Positions 1 to 7,075 are shown, numbered from the stretch's first letter. The stretch is DNA of 24,488 nt from CAZOSF01 sp964582415 (GCA_964582415.1 CAZOSF010000036.1:1-24488); one strand, 5' to 3'. Numbers and translations: made by a program. Notes: a model not told the origin generated them from the sequence alone.

Positions 1-111
1 TTTTGACGGCCCCGCCCAAGTAAAGGTCATTTCACCTGCAAACTGGCCGTCGACTTCCAGGACAAACCGACCTTTTTTGCCGTTGTCTTCTTTTGATATG
101 CTAACCGACAT
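1..111 (-). CDS. GNAT-like (YjdJ-type) N-acetyltransferase, N-terminal part
   Basis: Only the first 37 codons are in the window; the gene runs off the left edge. The ATG at 111 gives MSVSISKEDNGKKGRF, and the visible part ends in GEMTFTWAGPSK. This resembles the start of the small GNAT-type acetyltransferases (YjdJ-like) in which a two-strand hairpin with a V-D-G-Q-F-A-G-E stretch precedes the acetyl-CoA core; that core is not visible. It begins one base after the stop codon of the upstream Fe-S protein, so the two are almost certainly co-transcribed. The same pairing of a divergent ferredoxin with a small acetyltransferase is common in Bacteria. The substrate is unknown. The family call rests on a short stretch plus context. 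Confidence 0.6.
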   Translation of the reverse strand, partial: MSVSISKEDNGKKGRFVLEVDGQFAGEMTFTWAGPSK

Positions 112-112
112 A

Positions 113-310
113 TTATTTGATGCTTAAGGCACCCGACGGACATTTGGCTACCTGCGCCTTTAATTCTTCAGAAGTGGCATTTTCAATTTTGATCCAGGGG
201 CGTTCTTTAGGATTATACACTTGCGGTAAGGTTCTTACACAAATTCCAGAGTGGGTGCATTTATCAGGTTGCCAGAGGATGGTAATCTCCCCATTGGAAT
301 ATTCTTTCAT
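113..310 (-). CDS. Small divergent Fe-S ferredoxin-like protein (YjdI/Fer4_19 family)
   Basis: A 65-residue cytoplasmic protein with the signature of the family described as divergent 4Fe-4S mono-cluster proteins: C18-T-H20-S-G-I-C24 near the N-terminus, RPWI at 37-40 and C57-PSGAL near the end. Only three cysteines are present; His20 in the CxHxxxC motif is conserved in the second copy of this family in the window (15316-15558). Its role is presumably electron transfer or Fe-S chemistry, but the partner is unknown. It is the first gene of a two-gene operon with the acetyltransferase at 1-111, one base downstream. A near-consensus -7 box (TATCTTTA on the minus strand, 336-343) lies upstream. 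Confidence 0.85.
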   Translation of the reverse strand: MKEYSNGEITILWQPDKCTHSGICVRTLPQVYNPKERPWIKIENATSEELKAQVAKCPSGALSIK

Positions 311-368
311 AGCGTTGGTTTTTTGTTGATTGTTTTAAAGATACAATTTTAAAGTTCATGAAAAAGCA

Positions 369-404
369 GGAAACGGTTTCCCATTTATTATTATACTATA
401 TTTG
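369..404 (+). promoter_or_regulatory. Putative promoter with palindrome for the tail tube/ATPase unit
   Basis: TATATTTG at 397-404 matches the Bacteroidota -7 consensus TAnnTTTG exactly. No good TTG-type -33 box is found at the expected distance. Instead a perfect interrupted palindrome, GGAAAC-G-GTTTCC (369-381), sits 15 bases upstream of the -7 box, where a regulator would contact the -33 region. Transcription would start near 410 and give a leader of about 45 bases before the tube gene. Confidence 0.5.
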
Positions 405-455
405 ACGGAATACTTGTTGAATTTCAATCGATTATAATTAACCAAAGCATTGCGT

Positions 456-908
456 ATGGCAGGAGAAGCACAAGACAAAAACTGGCCCTTACCTAGATTT
501 TATTTTATGGTAGATTGGGGGAGTACTATCAACATTCCTTTTCAGGAGGTAAGTGGGTTGGATATTGAGGCCGAACCGATCGAGTACCGTCACGGCAACA
601 GTCCGATATTTTCAAAGATCACTATGCCGGGATTGGTCAAAAACACTAACGTGACGTTGAAACGTGGGGTGTTTGCAAAGGACAATGCTTTATTTGAGTG
701 GTTTGCAAAAATTAAGATGAACACTATCGAACGTCAAAATGTGGTCATTAAATTACTGGACGAAGGTGGGAATCCCACCATGACTTGGACACTATTAAAT
801 GCTTGGCCCACCAAAATTGTTTCCACCGATCTCAAATCGGATGGGACTGAAGTGGCCGTAGAGAGTATTGAAATTGCCCATGAAGGCCTAACGATTGCTA
901 ATGGGTAG
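456..908 (+). CDS. Contractile injection system tail tube protein (gp19-like)
   Basis: A 150-residue protein of the phage T4 gp19-like tail tube family, the inner tube subunit of contractile tails and extracellular contractile injection systems. Family hallmarks are visible in order: an N-terminal strand ending in PLPRFYFMVDWG, FQEVSGLDIEAEPIEYRHG, KITMPGLVKNTNVTLKRGVF, and a C-terminal stretch with TWTLLNAWPTKI and a final ESIEIAHEGL. Length is normal for the family. I chose the ATG at 456, because the in-frame TTG at 450 adds only two residues and has no better support. The AAA+ ATPase follows directly (4-base gap, or 8-base overlap if it starts at 901), so the pair is one operon. No sheath, baseplate or spike gene is visible, which is unusual. 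Confidence 0.9.
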   Translation: MAGEAQDKNWPLPRFYFMVDWGSTINIPFQEVSGLDIEAEPIEYRHGNSPIFSKITMPGLVKNTNVTLKRGVFAKDNALFEWFAKIKMNTIERQNVVIKLLDEGGNPTMTWTLLNAWPTKIVSTDLKSDGTEVAVESIEIAHEGLTIANG

Positions 909-912
909 AGGT

Positions 913-1696
913 ATGGAGAAAGCTGAATTTGGACCAGAATTTCTCGCGCAACGTGTTGCTACCGAACTGAACATGGAGGACCTAATTGTTTCCGAGAGTA
1001 CAAGAAAGCAATTAGAGGAGGTAGCCTCTTATTTAAGGTTTGGGAAGCACCTGAAAAACGACTTTGGTTTTGGAAAGAACCTCATGTCTGGTTATCGTGC
1101 TTTGTTCCAGGGTCCTTCTGGAACAGGAAAAACAATGGCCGCTTGTCTTCTGGGTAAAGAAACTGGAAGGGAGGTATATGAAATTCATTTAACCACAGTG
1201 GTTTCCAAGTACATTGGGGAAACGGAAAAGAACCTATCACGAATATTTGATAAAGCCCAAGGCAAAGATTGGATTTTGTTGTTTGATGAGGCGGATGCCC
1301 TCTTCGGTAAGCGTTCCGAAGTGAAAGATGCGCATGACACGTATGCCAACCAAGAGGTATCTTATTTCCTCCAACTCATAGCGTCGTATGATGGTCTGGT
1401 AATTCTATGTTCCCATCTAAAGAAAAACATTGACGCCGCCTTTTTTAGGAGATTTCAGCAGGTTATCGATTTTACTTTGCCAGATTCTCAGCAACGATTA
1501 CAACTGTGGAGACGCTATCTTACAGCGGAGTTTGAATATGCCGAAGCTGTGGACGTGGAATATCTAGCAGAACAATATGAGCTCAGTCCGGCTTCCATCG
1601 TAAATAGTCTCCAATATTCTATTTTGAAGTGCATGGATAGGGACGACACGACGATTCAACTTAAAGACCTGAGGGAAGGAATTAGAAGGGAAATGG
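913..1696 (+). CDS. AAA+ ATPase of contractile injection systems, truncated by gap
   Basis: A cytoplasmic AAA+ ATPase of the type found in phage-tail-like injection loci, where its role in assembly is not well settled. Visible motifs, numbered from ATG 913: Walker A GPSGTGKT (67-74), Walker B ILLFDEADALF with D125/E126, the family-typical KDAHDTYANQEVSYFLQ after it, and an arginine-finger segment FFRRF (177-181). The sensor-1 position reads C-S-H168-L where relatives usually have T-N-L, a possible functional change. About 260 residues are readable before 100 N. The same frame would continue past the gap to a stop at 1908, but that short tail looks unlike a AAA C-terminus and should not be trusted. 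ATG 901, overlapping the tube gene, is the alternative start. Confidence 0.88.
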
Positions 1697-1796
1697 NNNN
1701 NNNNNNNNNNNNNNNNNNNNNNNNNNNNNNNNNNNNNNNNNNNNNNNNNNNNNNNNNNNNNNNNNNNNNNNNNNNNNNNNNNNNNNNNNNNNNNNN
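1697..1796. other. Assembly gap (100 N)
   Basis: A run of exactly 100 N interrupting the ATPase gene. It is the standard placeholder length for a scaffold gap of unknown size. Sequence on the right (1797-1992) has no recognisable coding content, so the 3' end of the ATPase and possibly other genes are missing here. Confidence 0.95.
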
Positions 1797-1992
1797 TAGT
1801 TGGATTAGACGGATTCCCGTGAACCGACAACAGACAACCGACATTACCCGCCTGTCACGTTTTGCGTGGAACCTGAAAGGGGCGGGACTGATAACAACCT
1901 ATCGATAAAAAACCTATCTTAGGGGGAATCAACCATTTGTATTTTAATCCTTTTAAGATTAAGTACATAACAACCGCTAACTAACAACTTTT

Positions 1993-4251
1993 ATGTTTAA
2001 GACATCCAATAGCTACTATAAATACGTAGCTGCCTTTATCGCTTTTGCATTTACCCTTATTCAGGGGGTCGACTTTGTTTTATTGAAGTTGGACGTTAAA
2101 AGCAATTACCTACCGTATTTATTGATTTTGCTGCTAATCGCCTTCTTTGTGGGCTTATTTTTCGTTTGGAGAAGTCAGAAGTCAACCACACCCGGTATTT
2201 CCATAAAACCAAAAAAGAAGTGGACGCTTTACGTGAATATCTTGGTGACCGTCATACTTGGTGCCTTGTTTGTTTATTATTTTCAGAAGGGGCGTACCGA
2301 TGAGTCTTTACTCAATGAAAAACTCCCCGAGATTGTCAGTGCCTATGATGCAGATGATTTGGATATTGTTTATACGGAAACAAAGAAGTTGTTGGATGAA
2401 GGAAATACCAATCCCATCATAAAAAGTTACTACGAAAAGGTCACTACCCCCGTCTCTATTTTTACCGATCCGGAAAATTTGGAGGTTTCGTTTTCATCGC
2501 CCTACGACACATTGGGACGTTGGTATGCGCTTGGCAAAACCCCGTTGAAGGAGGCCCGGGTACCCAATGGTATTCTTAATCTGAAGTTTGCCAATAAGGG
2601 AGCTTCCTACATCGAATTTATGCATCCCTATTATCTAATCACGGGCTATAATAATTTTCTTTTACCAATAGACAATACAATTCCCAAGGATCATATTCTA
2701 TTGGTAGGCGGTAAAAAGCCGCTTTCCTATCCGGGCATCGACCATTTGCCGGGGATCGATATCAAGCCCTACAGTATCTCGAAATATGAGGTAACCAATT
2801 CAGAATTTAAGGAATTCTTGGATGCTGGCGGTTATAGCAATCCAGACTATTGGGATTTTCCGTACTCCTATAATGGTAAGGAGTTGGGTTTTGAAGAAAC
2901 GGTAAAAACCTTTGTGGATGCCTTTGGGCAGCCCGGTCCTGCGGGTTGGTCGTATGGAAACTATCCTGAGGGACAATCGAACTTTCCGGTTACCGGGATA
3001 TCTTGGTTTGAGGCACGAGCGTATGCCAAATACAAGGGGTTAGATTTGCCCAATGTGTATCAATTTGCTCACGCCGCGATGTTGGCCGGGGCTTCTTATT
3101 TTGTTCCCAACAGCAATTTTTCTAAAAACCAGTTGGTGGAGGTGGGTTCCCTCGAAAGTCAAAATCTAAGGGAGCTTTATGACATGGCAGGAAATGCAAG
3201 GGAATGGATTATCAATTCGATCGATGACACAAATAGCAAACGGGGCATTCTTGGCGGTGGGTATAAAGACGATCCTTATTTCTTTAATGATTATTATGGA
3301 CAAGATGTAATGGATAGAAGCGACTCCAACGGCATGCGGTTGGTGAAGAATTTGGAATGCGAAACAGAGGTGGATTCTTCTCCGGAGGCCATTGTCTCTA
3401 TTGCTACTCGGGACTTTTTAAATGAAGAGACCATTTCTGATGAGGTCTTCGAAATTTTCAAAGCCCAATACGATTATCCCGATAAACCATTGAACGCAAA
3501 AATACTTCCGCAAGAAGTAAATTCCGGAACCTTCAAGGTAGATCGGTATGAGATTTCCTTGCCTTATGAAGGAGCAGGTGTATTGCCGGGGTATGTCTTC
3601 TATGACAGCGCTTATACTCAACCCTACAAACCCATAATTTTATTTCCGGGATCGAATGCCATTCACCTCACCAACGTAGATTTTATGCAGAAGAGCAACT
3701 TGAATCGATTGCGATATTTATTGAGTGAAGGGTATGCTGTTTTCTTGCCGGTCTATCTTAGTACCTATGAAAGGGTGGATAATTTGAAAAGTGATTATCC
3801 CAATGATTCCGAATACTATAAAGAGCATGTTATTAAATGGGGAAAAGAATATAAGCGCACCATCGATTATATCGTTTCCCGAGAAGATATGGATGCTTCC
3901 AAACTCTCGTATTTTGGCACCAGTTGGGGAGGCTCTATGGCCAACATTTTATTGGCTATTGATGATCGAGTCCAGTGTGCCGTGCTGTATGTGGCTGGGC
4001 TTTGTTTCCAGAAAAGCAAGAAAGAAGTAGAATCCTATCTCTATACGCCACGTATTACCATGCCTGTATTGATGCTGAATGGGGAGTTCGATCAGTTCTT
4101 TCCCTTGGAAACCTCCCAAATCCCCATGTTTAAGCTATTAGGTACTCCAGAAGAGGACAAGAAACATTATGTTTCCAAAACTGGTCATTTTGTGCCCAAG
4201 GAAGTGTTGATTACCGAGCATTTGGCTTGGCTGAAAAAATACGAGAAATAG
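1993..4251 (+). CDS. Membrane-anchored PEGA-like / FGE-like / alpha-beta hydrolase fusion
   Basis: A 752-residue multidomain protein. Three predicted membrane helices (about 11-31, 40-59, 78-97) resemble the membrane leaders of Bacteroidota TPR/cyclase-type proteins. A PEGA-like segment follows (about 150-210; GRWYALGKTPLKEARVPNG). Next is a formylglycine-generating-enzyme-like (SUMF1/EgtB fold) domain (about 235-456) with YSISKYEVTNSEFKEFLD, VTGISWFEARAYAKYKGL, LYDMAGNAREW, LGGGY and NGMRLV. The C-terminal part (about 480-752) is an alpha/beta hydrolase: nucleophile elbow G642-T-S644-W-G, candidate acid D700 (GEFDQFF) and H732 (KTGHF). The FGE-like domain has no cysteine, so it is unlikely to be a true formylglycine generator. 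Similar FGE-hydrolase fusions often carry a Ser/Thr kinase domain; none is present here. Substrate unknown. A DUF6090-like gene follows after 30 bases. Confidence 0.85.
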   Translation: MFKTSNSYYKYVAAFIAFAFTLIQGVDFVLLKLDVKSNYLPYLLILLLIAFFVGLFFVWRSQKSTTPGISIKPKKKWTLYVNILVTVILGALFVYYFQKGRTDESLLNEKLPEIVSAYDADDLDIVYTETKKLLDEGNTNPIIKSYYEKVTTPVSIFTDPENLEVSFSSPYDTLGRWYALGKTPLKEARVPNGILNLKFANKGASYIEFMHPYYLITGYNNFLLPIDNTIPKDHILLVGGKKPLSYPGIDHLPGIDIKPYSISKYEVTNSEFKEFLDAGGYSNPDYWDFPYSYNGKELGFEETVKTFVDAFGQPGPAGWSYGNYPEGQSNFPVTGISWFEARAYAKYKGLDLPNVYQFAHAAMLAGASYFVPNSNFSKNQLVEVGSLESQNLRELYDMAGNAREWIINSIDDTNSKRGILGGGYKDDPYFFNDYYGQDVMDRSDSNGMRLVKNLECETEVDSSPEAIVSIATRDFLNEETISDEVFEIFKAQYDYPDKPLNAKILPQEVNSGTFKVDRYEISLPYEGAGVLPGYVFYDSAYTQPYKPIILFPGSNAIHLTNVDFMQKSNLNRLRYLLSEGYAVFLPVYLSTYERVDNLKSDYPNDSEYYKEHVIKWGKEYKRTIDYIVSREDMDASKLSYFGTSWGGSMANILLAIDDRVQCAVLYVAGLCFQKSKKEVESYLYTPRITMPVLMLNGEFDQFFPLETSQIPMFKLLGTPEEDKKHYVSKTGHFVPKEVLITEHLAWLKKYEK

Positions 4252-4281
4252 GTTTTCAAAGGTAAAATCAAGAAAGGACTC

Positions 4282-4544
4282 ATGATTAAATTCTTTCGAA
4301 AAATCCGTCAAAAATTAGTGATCGAGAACAAGTTTAGTAAATACCTGCTGTATGCCATTGGTGAAATAATCTTGGTGGTGATAGGTATTTTGATTGCCCT
4401 TCAGATCAACAATGCCAACGAAGCCCGAAAATTGAGGAAGCAAGAAGTACACTACCTTGAGAACCTTAAAACAGATCTGCAATTGAACATTGCTGAAATC
4501 GATGCGTATTTGACTGCGAGAAATGCCAGAATTGCATCGGCCAA
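4282..4544 (+). CDS. DUF6090-like membrane protein, truncated by gap
   Basis: The readable 87 residues begin MIKFFRKIRQKLVIENKFSK, then YLLYAIGEIILVVIGILIALQ as a single transmembrane helix, and LQINNANE followed by a charged, coiled-coil-prone stretch (RKLRKQEVHYLENLKTDLQ). This N-terminus is highly characteristic of a Bacteroidota family (DUF6090) of roughly 230-250 residues with one N-terminal helix and an unknown function. The rest is lost in the 100-N gap; the sequence right of the gap is already a terminator and a tRNA, so the gene must end within the gap. It lies 30 bases downstream of the FGE/hydrolase fusion and is probably co-transcribed. Confidence 0.85.
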
Positions 4545-4644
4545 NNNNNNNNNNNNNNNNNNNNNNNNNNNNNNNNNNNNNNNNNNNNNNNNNNNNNNNN
4601 NNNNNNNNNNNNNNNNNNNNNNNNNNNNNNNNNNNNNNNNNNNN
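4545..4644. other. Assembly gap (100 N)
   Basis: Exactly 100 N, removing the 3' part of the DUF6090-like gene. If that gene has the usual family length, several hundred bases are missing rather than 100. Confidence 0.95.
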
Positions 4645-4650
4645 AATAAA

Positions 4651-4678
4651 AAAACCCGATGCTTTCACATCGGGTTTT
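4651..4678. terminator. Bidirectional intrinsic terminator
   Basis: Perfect 11-bp stem AAAACCCGATG / CATCGGGTTTT with a 6-base loop. A-rich sequence on the left (4645-4650) gives a T-run on the minus strand, so it terminates the tRNA-Met transcript and probably also the gene entering from the left. Confidence 0.85.
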
Positions 4679-4682
4679 GCTG

Positions 4683-4756
4683 TAGCGTGGGGGAGATTTG
4701 AACTCCCGACCTCCGGGTTATGAATCCGACGCTCTAACCAACTGAGCTACCACGCC
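4683..4756 (-). tRNA. tRNA-Met (anticodon CAT)
   Basis: A 74-base cloverleaf on the minus strand: acceptor GGCGTGG pairs with CCACGCT (a G-T pair at 1-72), D arm GCTC/GAGC with a 9-base loop, anticodon loop TTCATAA with CAT at genomic 4720-4722, variable loop AGGTC, T arm GGGAG/CTCCC with loop TTCAAAT, discriminator A; CCA is not encoded. The anticodon stem TCGGA/CCCGG leaves an A-C opposition next to the loop. It lacks the unpaired 1-72 of an initiator, so it is an elongator tRNA-Met, or less likely tRNA-Ile2 with modified CAT. A strong promoter lies upstream at 4795-4825 and a terminator downstream. Confidence 0.95.
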
Positions 4757-4794
4757 TTAAATGTTGCTAATAGCATATTGCTTCTTAGCGGCTG

Positions 4795-4825
4795 CAAATA
4801 TAGAAACAAAAACTAGCTCCTCAAA
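4795..4825 (-). promoter_or_regulatory. Promoter of tRNA-Met
   Basis: On the minus strand, TTTG (4825-4822), a 19-base spacer and TATATTTG (4802-4795) form a perfect match to the Flavobacteriaceae housekeeping promoter. The tRNA begins 38 bases downstream of the -7 box. Confidence 0.8.
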
Positions 4826-4962
4826 TACAAAATTTTAAAATTTTAATAGTGTCCAAGAGTTTCTACAATGATACGCGTATTGGATTAGGAGTTGCATGAG
4901 AACTCTTACGTCTCAATTTGATGCCAGCACCTTACCTCAATAAATGTTAATCTTAGTTTAAA

Positions 4963-5006
4963 TGTTTAACATAATACATAAAACATTAAACAAAATGGTA
5001 TCTTCG
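4963..5006 (+). promoter_or_regulatory. Candidate operator and promoter of the fasciclin lipoprotein gene
   Basis: An inverted repeat TGTTTAA (4963-4969) - 16 bases - TTAAACA (4986-4992) is followed after six bases by TATCTTCG (4999-5006), a near-consensus -7 box. No TTG-type -33 box is seen at the right distance, which fits an activator- or repressor-controlled promoter. The same half-sites, same 16-base spacing and nearly the same distance to the -7 box occur upstream of the photolyase operon. A partial direct copy of the left half (TAAATGTT at 4941-4948 and 4959-4966) lies just upstream. The rest of 4757-5029 holds only the tRNA promoter. Confidence 0.5.
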
Positions 5007-5029
5007 AACCTAAATCAAAAAAAATAGAC

Positions 5030-6457
5030 ATGAAAAAGACTTTGAGAACTTTAAAAATGGTTACTATGCTGTTCCTTGCTATTGGATTTACAGCGTGTAG
5101 TGATGACGACGACAACAACAATGTTGTAAACCCCGGCGATCCCAACTTAGTTGAGGTAGCCTTGGAAAGACCAGAACTGACAACCTTGGTACAAGCGCTT
5201 CAGATCGCTGATGGAAACTTGGTTAGCGTTTTAACAGGTGATGGTCCCTTTACGGTACTCGCTCCGACCAACGCTGCTTTTGATAGTTTTTTGACGGCCA
5301 ACGGATTTGCCTCATTGAATGAGGTGCCCACCGATGTACTTTCACAGATTCTGTTGAACCACGTCATCTCAGCAGATATTTCCTCTTCTGACTTAATCGG
5401 ACAAGGGGCAGGCTATGCTTCTACCAACGCTACCAACGGCGGTGGTTTGAATCTAAGTCTTTATTTTAATACTGATGGAGTTGTGCAATTCAACGGAGTA
5501 GCTACTGTTACCGAAGCGGATCTTGAAGCTGATAATGGTACCCTTCATATTGTGGATGCCGTTATTGGATTGCCTAGTGTAGTCGATCACGCTTTGGCTA
5601 ACCCATCTTTCTCGAGTTTAGTGGCTGCTTTAGGAGCGGCTGACGGAAATTTGGTCGATGTGTTGAGCGGCGAAGGCCCGTTTACGATTCTGGCTCCAGA
5701 CAATGCTGCTTTCGGAGCTTTTTTGGATGGAACACCACTGGGTGATGTCCCAACTGATGTTCTTGCACAAATTTTGTTGAACCATGTTATAATTGGTGCC
5801 ACCGAAACATCAACTTTACTTACCGCAGAAGGAGCTGGTTACAAAAACACGGGCGCTTCAGGGCCTGGAGGTAATGCCTTAAGCCTTTATTTTAATACGA
5901 ACGATGGAGTTTCGTTCAATGGTGTCTCGAATGTAGTTGCAGCCGATGTGGTTGGAACCAACGGAGTGATTCATGCCATTGACGCCGTTATAGACATTCC
6001 AACGGTGGTTACTTTTGCCGTTGCGGATCCGAATTTCTCTACCTTGGTACAGGCATTAACGACACTGACACCAGGTACCGATTTCGCTGGCATCCTTTCA
6101 AGAACACAAGGAGATAATGCAGATGGAATTAACCCTGAATTTACTGTTTTCGCTCCCACTAATGCGGCTTTTGACGCATTGGGAACTATTCCAGGCGAAG
6201 CGGAATTAACACAGGTACTTCTCCACCATGTGGTGAGTGAAGCCAACGTCACCTCTAGTGATTTGAACAATCCAGGAGAAACAATGGCGATGACATTGGA
6301 AGGGGACAACATGATTATCACATTGCCAGGAACCAACGGAAATATTGCCAATGTAACAGATGGCTCTGGAAATTCTGACATCGGTATCATTGCCGTGGAT
6401 GTCCAAGCTGGCAACGGAGTGATTCACGTGATCAACAAAGTAATGTTACCGAACTAA
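5030..6457 (+). CDS. Surface lipoprotein with three fasciclin (FAS1) domains
   Basis: A 475-residue protein with a lipoprotein signal peptide (lipobox IGFTAC, Cys23) followed by SDDDD, the acidic pattern that sends Bacteroidota lipoproteins to the cell surface. Three FAS1 repeats follow at about 38-178, 180-322 and 325-475. Each shows TLVQAL/SLVAAL, GPFTVLAPTNAAF (or a variant), DVLSQILLNHVI and a closing G-x-x-H-x-I/V-D/N-x-V-I/M. FAS1 domains are usually adhesion or ligand-binding modules. The first two repeats are close to each other in sequence and suggest recent internal duplication; the third is more divergent. It stands alone with its own promoter and terminator. The upstream inverted repeat links it to the photolyase operon, which suggests light or oxidative-stress control (inference). 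Confidence 0.93.
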   Translation: MKKTLRTLKMVTMLFLAIGFTACSDDDDNNNVVNPGDPNLVEVALERPELTTLVQALQIADGNLVSVLTGDGPFTVLAPTNAAFDSFLTANGFASLNEVPTDVLSQILLNHVISADISSSDLIGQGAGYASTNATNGGGLNLSLYFNTDGVVQFNGVATVTEADLEADNGTLHIVDAVIGLPSVVDHALANPSFSSLVAALGAADGNLVDVLSGEGPFTILAPDNAAFGAFLDGTPLGDVPTDVLAQILLNHVIIGATETSTLLTAEGAGYKNTGASGPGGNALSLYFNTNDGVSFNGVSNVVAADVVGTNGVIHAIDAVIDIPTVVTFAVADPNFSTLVQALTTLTPGTDFAGILSRTQGDNADGINPEFTVFAPTNAAFDALGTIPGEAELTQVLLHHVVSEANVTSSDLNNPGETMAMTLEGDNMIITLPGTNGNIANVTDGSGNSDIGIIAVDVQAGNGVIHVINKVMLPN

Positions 6458-6485
6458 TAGTAGGGAATCATCAATGAATAACTTA

Positions 6486-6513
6486 AAAACTCCGGTGGAA
6501 ACATCGGAGTTTT
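6486..6513 (+). terminator. Intrinsic terminator after the fasciclin gene
   Basis: Stem AAAACTCCG (6486-6494) and CGGAGTTTT (6505-6513) with a 10-base loop, followed by GTTTTAA; 29 bases after the stop codon. Confidence 0.75.
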
Positions 6514-6637
6514 GTTTTAAAGCCTAAAACCATTGAATTTTATTGGTAAATGTGAATAAACACTCGGTAAAATTTCCCCAGCCGACTTTTGCAGTTTTAA
6601 ATTAATATCTATATTGGGCGACAGCTAACGTATACCT

Positions 6638-7024
6638 ATGGATGACAAAGTAAAGTTTGAAATGGAGTTCCCGATTCAGGTATCTCCGTCCCTTTTATTT
6701 CAATATATATCAACCCCTTCCGGCATGAGTGAATGGTATGCCGATAACGTTAATTCACGAGGGGAGTATTTCACCTTTATCTGGGAGGGCAGTGAAGAAA
6801 AAGCACGCCTCCTAGGTAAAAAAAGCGGGGAACGCATTAAGTTTCGCTGGGTAGATGATGAGGATACCGATTATTATTTCGAAATGCGAATTTTGGTAGA
6901 TGAAATTACCAAGGATGTTTCCCTCATCGTAACCGACTTCGCCGAAGAAGACGAAATAGAAGAGGCAAAAATGCTTTGGGACAATATGATTTCCAATCTT
7001 AAACACATTTTGGGGTCGGTTTAG
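6638..7024 (+). CDS. START-like (SRPBCC superfamily) domain protein
   Basis: A 128-residue cytoplasmic protein made of one helix-grip domain. The start KVKFEMEFPIQVSPSLLFQY is the usual first strand and helix of START/AHSA1-like proteins, with STPSGMSEWYADNV next, an F-x-W-E-G strand near residue 50, and a long C-terminal helix (EEAKMLWDNMISNLKHIL) that closes the ligand pocket. It matches the Bacteroidota-specific START-like family in length and layout. No ligand is known. It is followed closely by the class IV aminotransferase, and in Flavobacteriaceae the START-like, aminotransferase, YqgE and HU genes tend to stay together, as here. The ATG at 6638 gives the expected N-terminus. Confidence 0.85.
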   Translation: MDDKVKFEMEFPIQVSPSLLFQYISTPSGMSEWYADNVNSRGEYFTFIWEGSEEKARLLGKKSGERIKFRWVDDEDTDYYFEMRILVDEITKDVSLIVTDFAEEDEIEEAKMLWDNMISNLKHILGSV

Positions 7025-7042
7025 AAACCCATCCCTTCTTCG

Positions 7043-7075
7043 TATATTTACGCCACCCTAAACGGTGGCTTTTTT
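7043..7075 (+). promoter_or_regulatory. Hairpin plus T-run directly abutting a start codon
   Basis: TATATTTA (7043-7050), a weak -7 box, is followed by the stem GCCACC (7052-7057) / GGTGGC (7064-7069) with a 6-base loop, then six T (7070-7075), and immediately the ATG at 7076. It reads as the terminator of the START-like gene, yet leaves no room for a ribosome binding site for the next gene. Confidence 0.6.

Noticed and set aside
1993..4251. Sulfatase-activating formylglycine generator
   Set aside because: No cysteine pair in the FGE-like domain and no sulfatase gene nearby.
4941..4992. CRISPR-like or iteron array from repeated TAAATGTT/TGTTTAA words
   Set aside because: Only two or three short AT-rich copies, irregular spacing, no spacers or replication genes; better read as operator half-sites.
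5971..6414. 147-codon minus-strand ORF inside the fasciclin gene
   Set aside because: Antisense shadow of a repetitive, Ala/Thr/Val-rich coding region; the plus-strand product is unambiguous.
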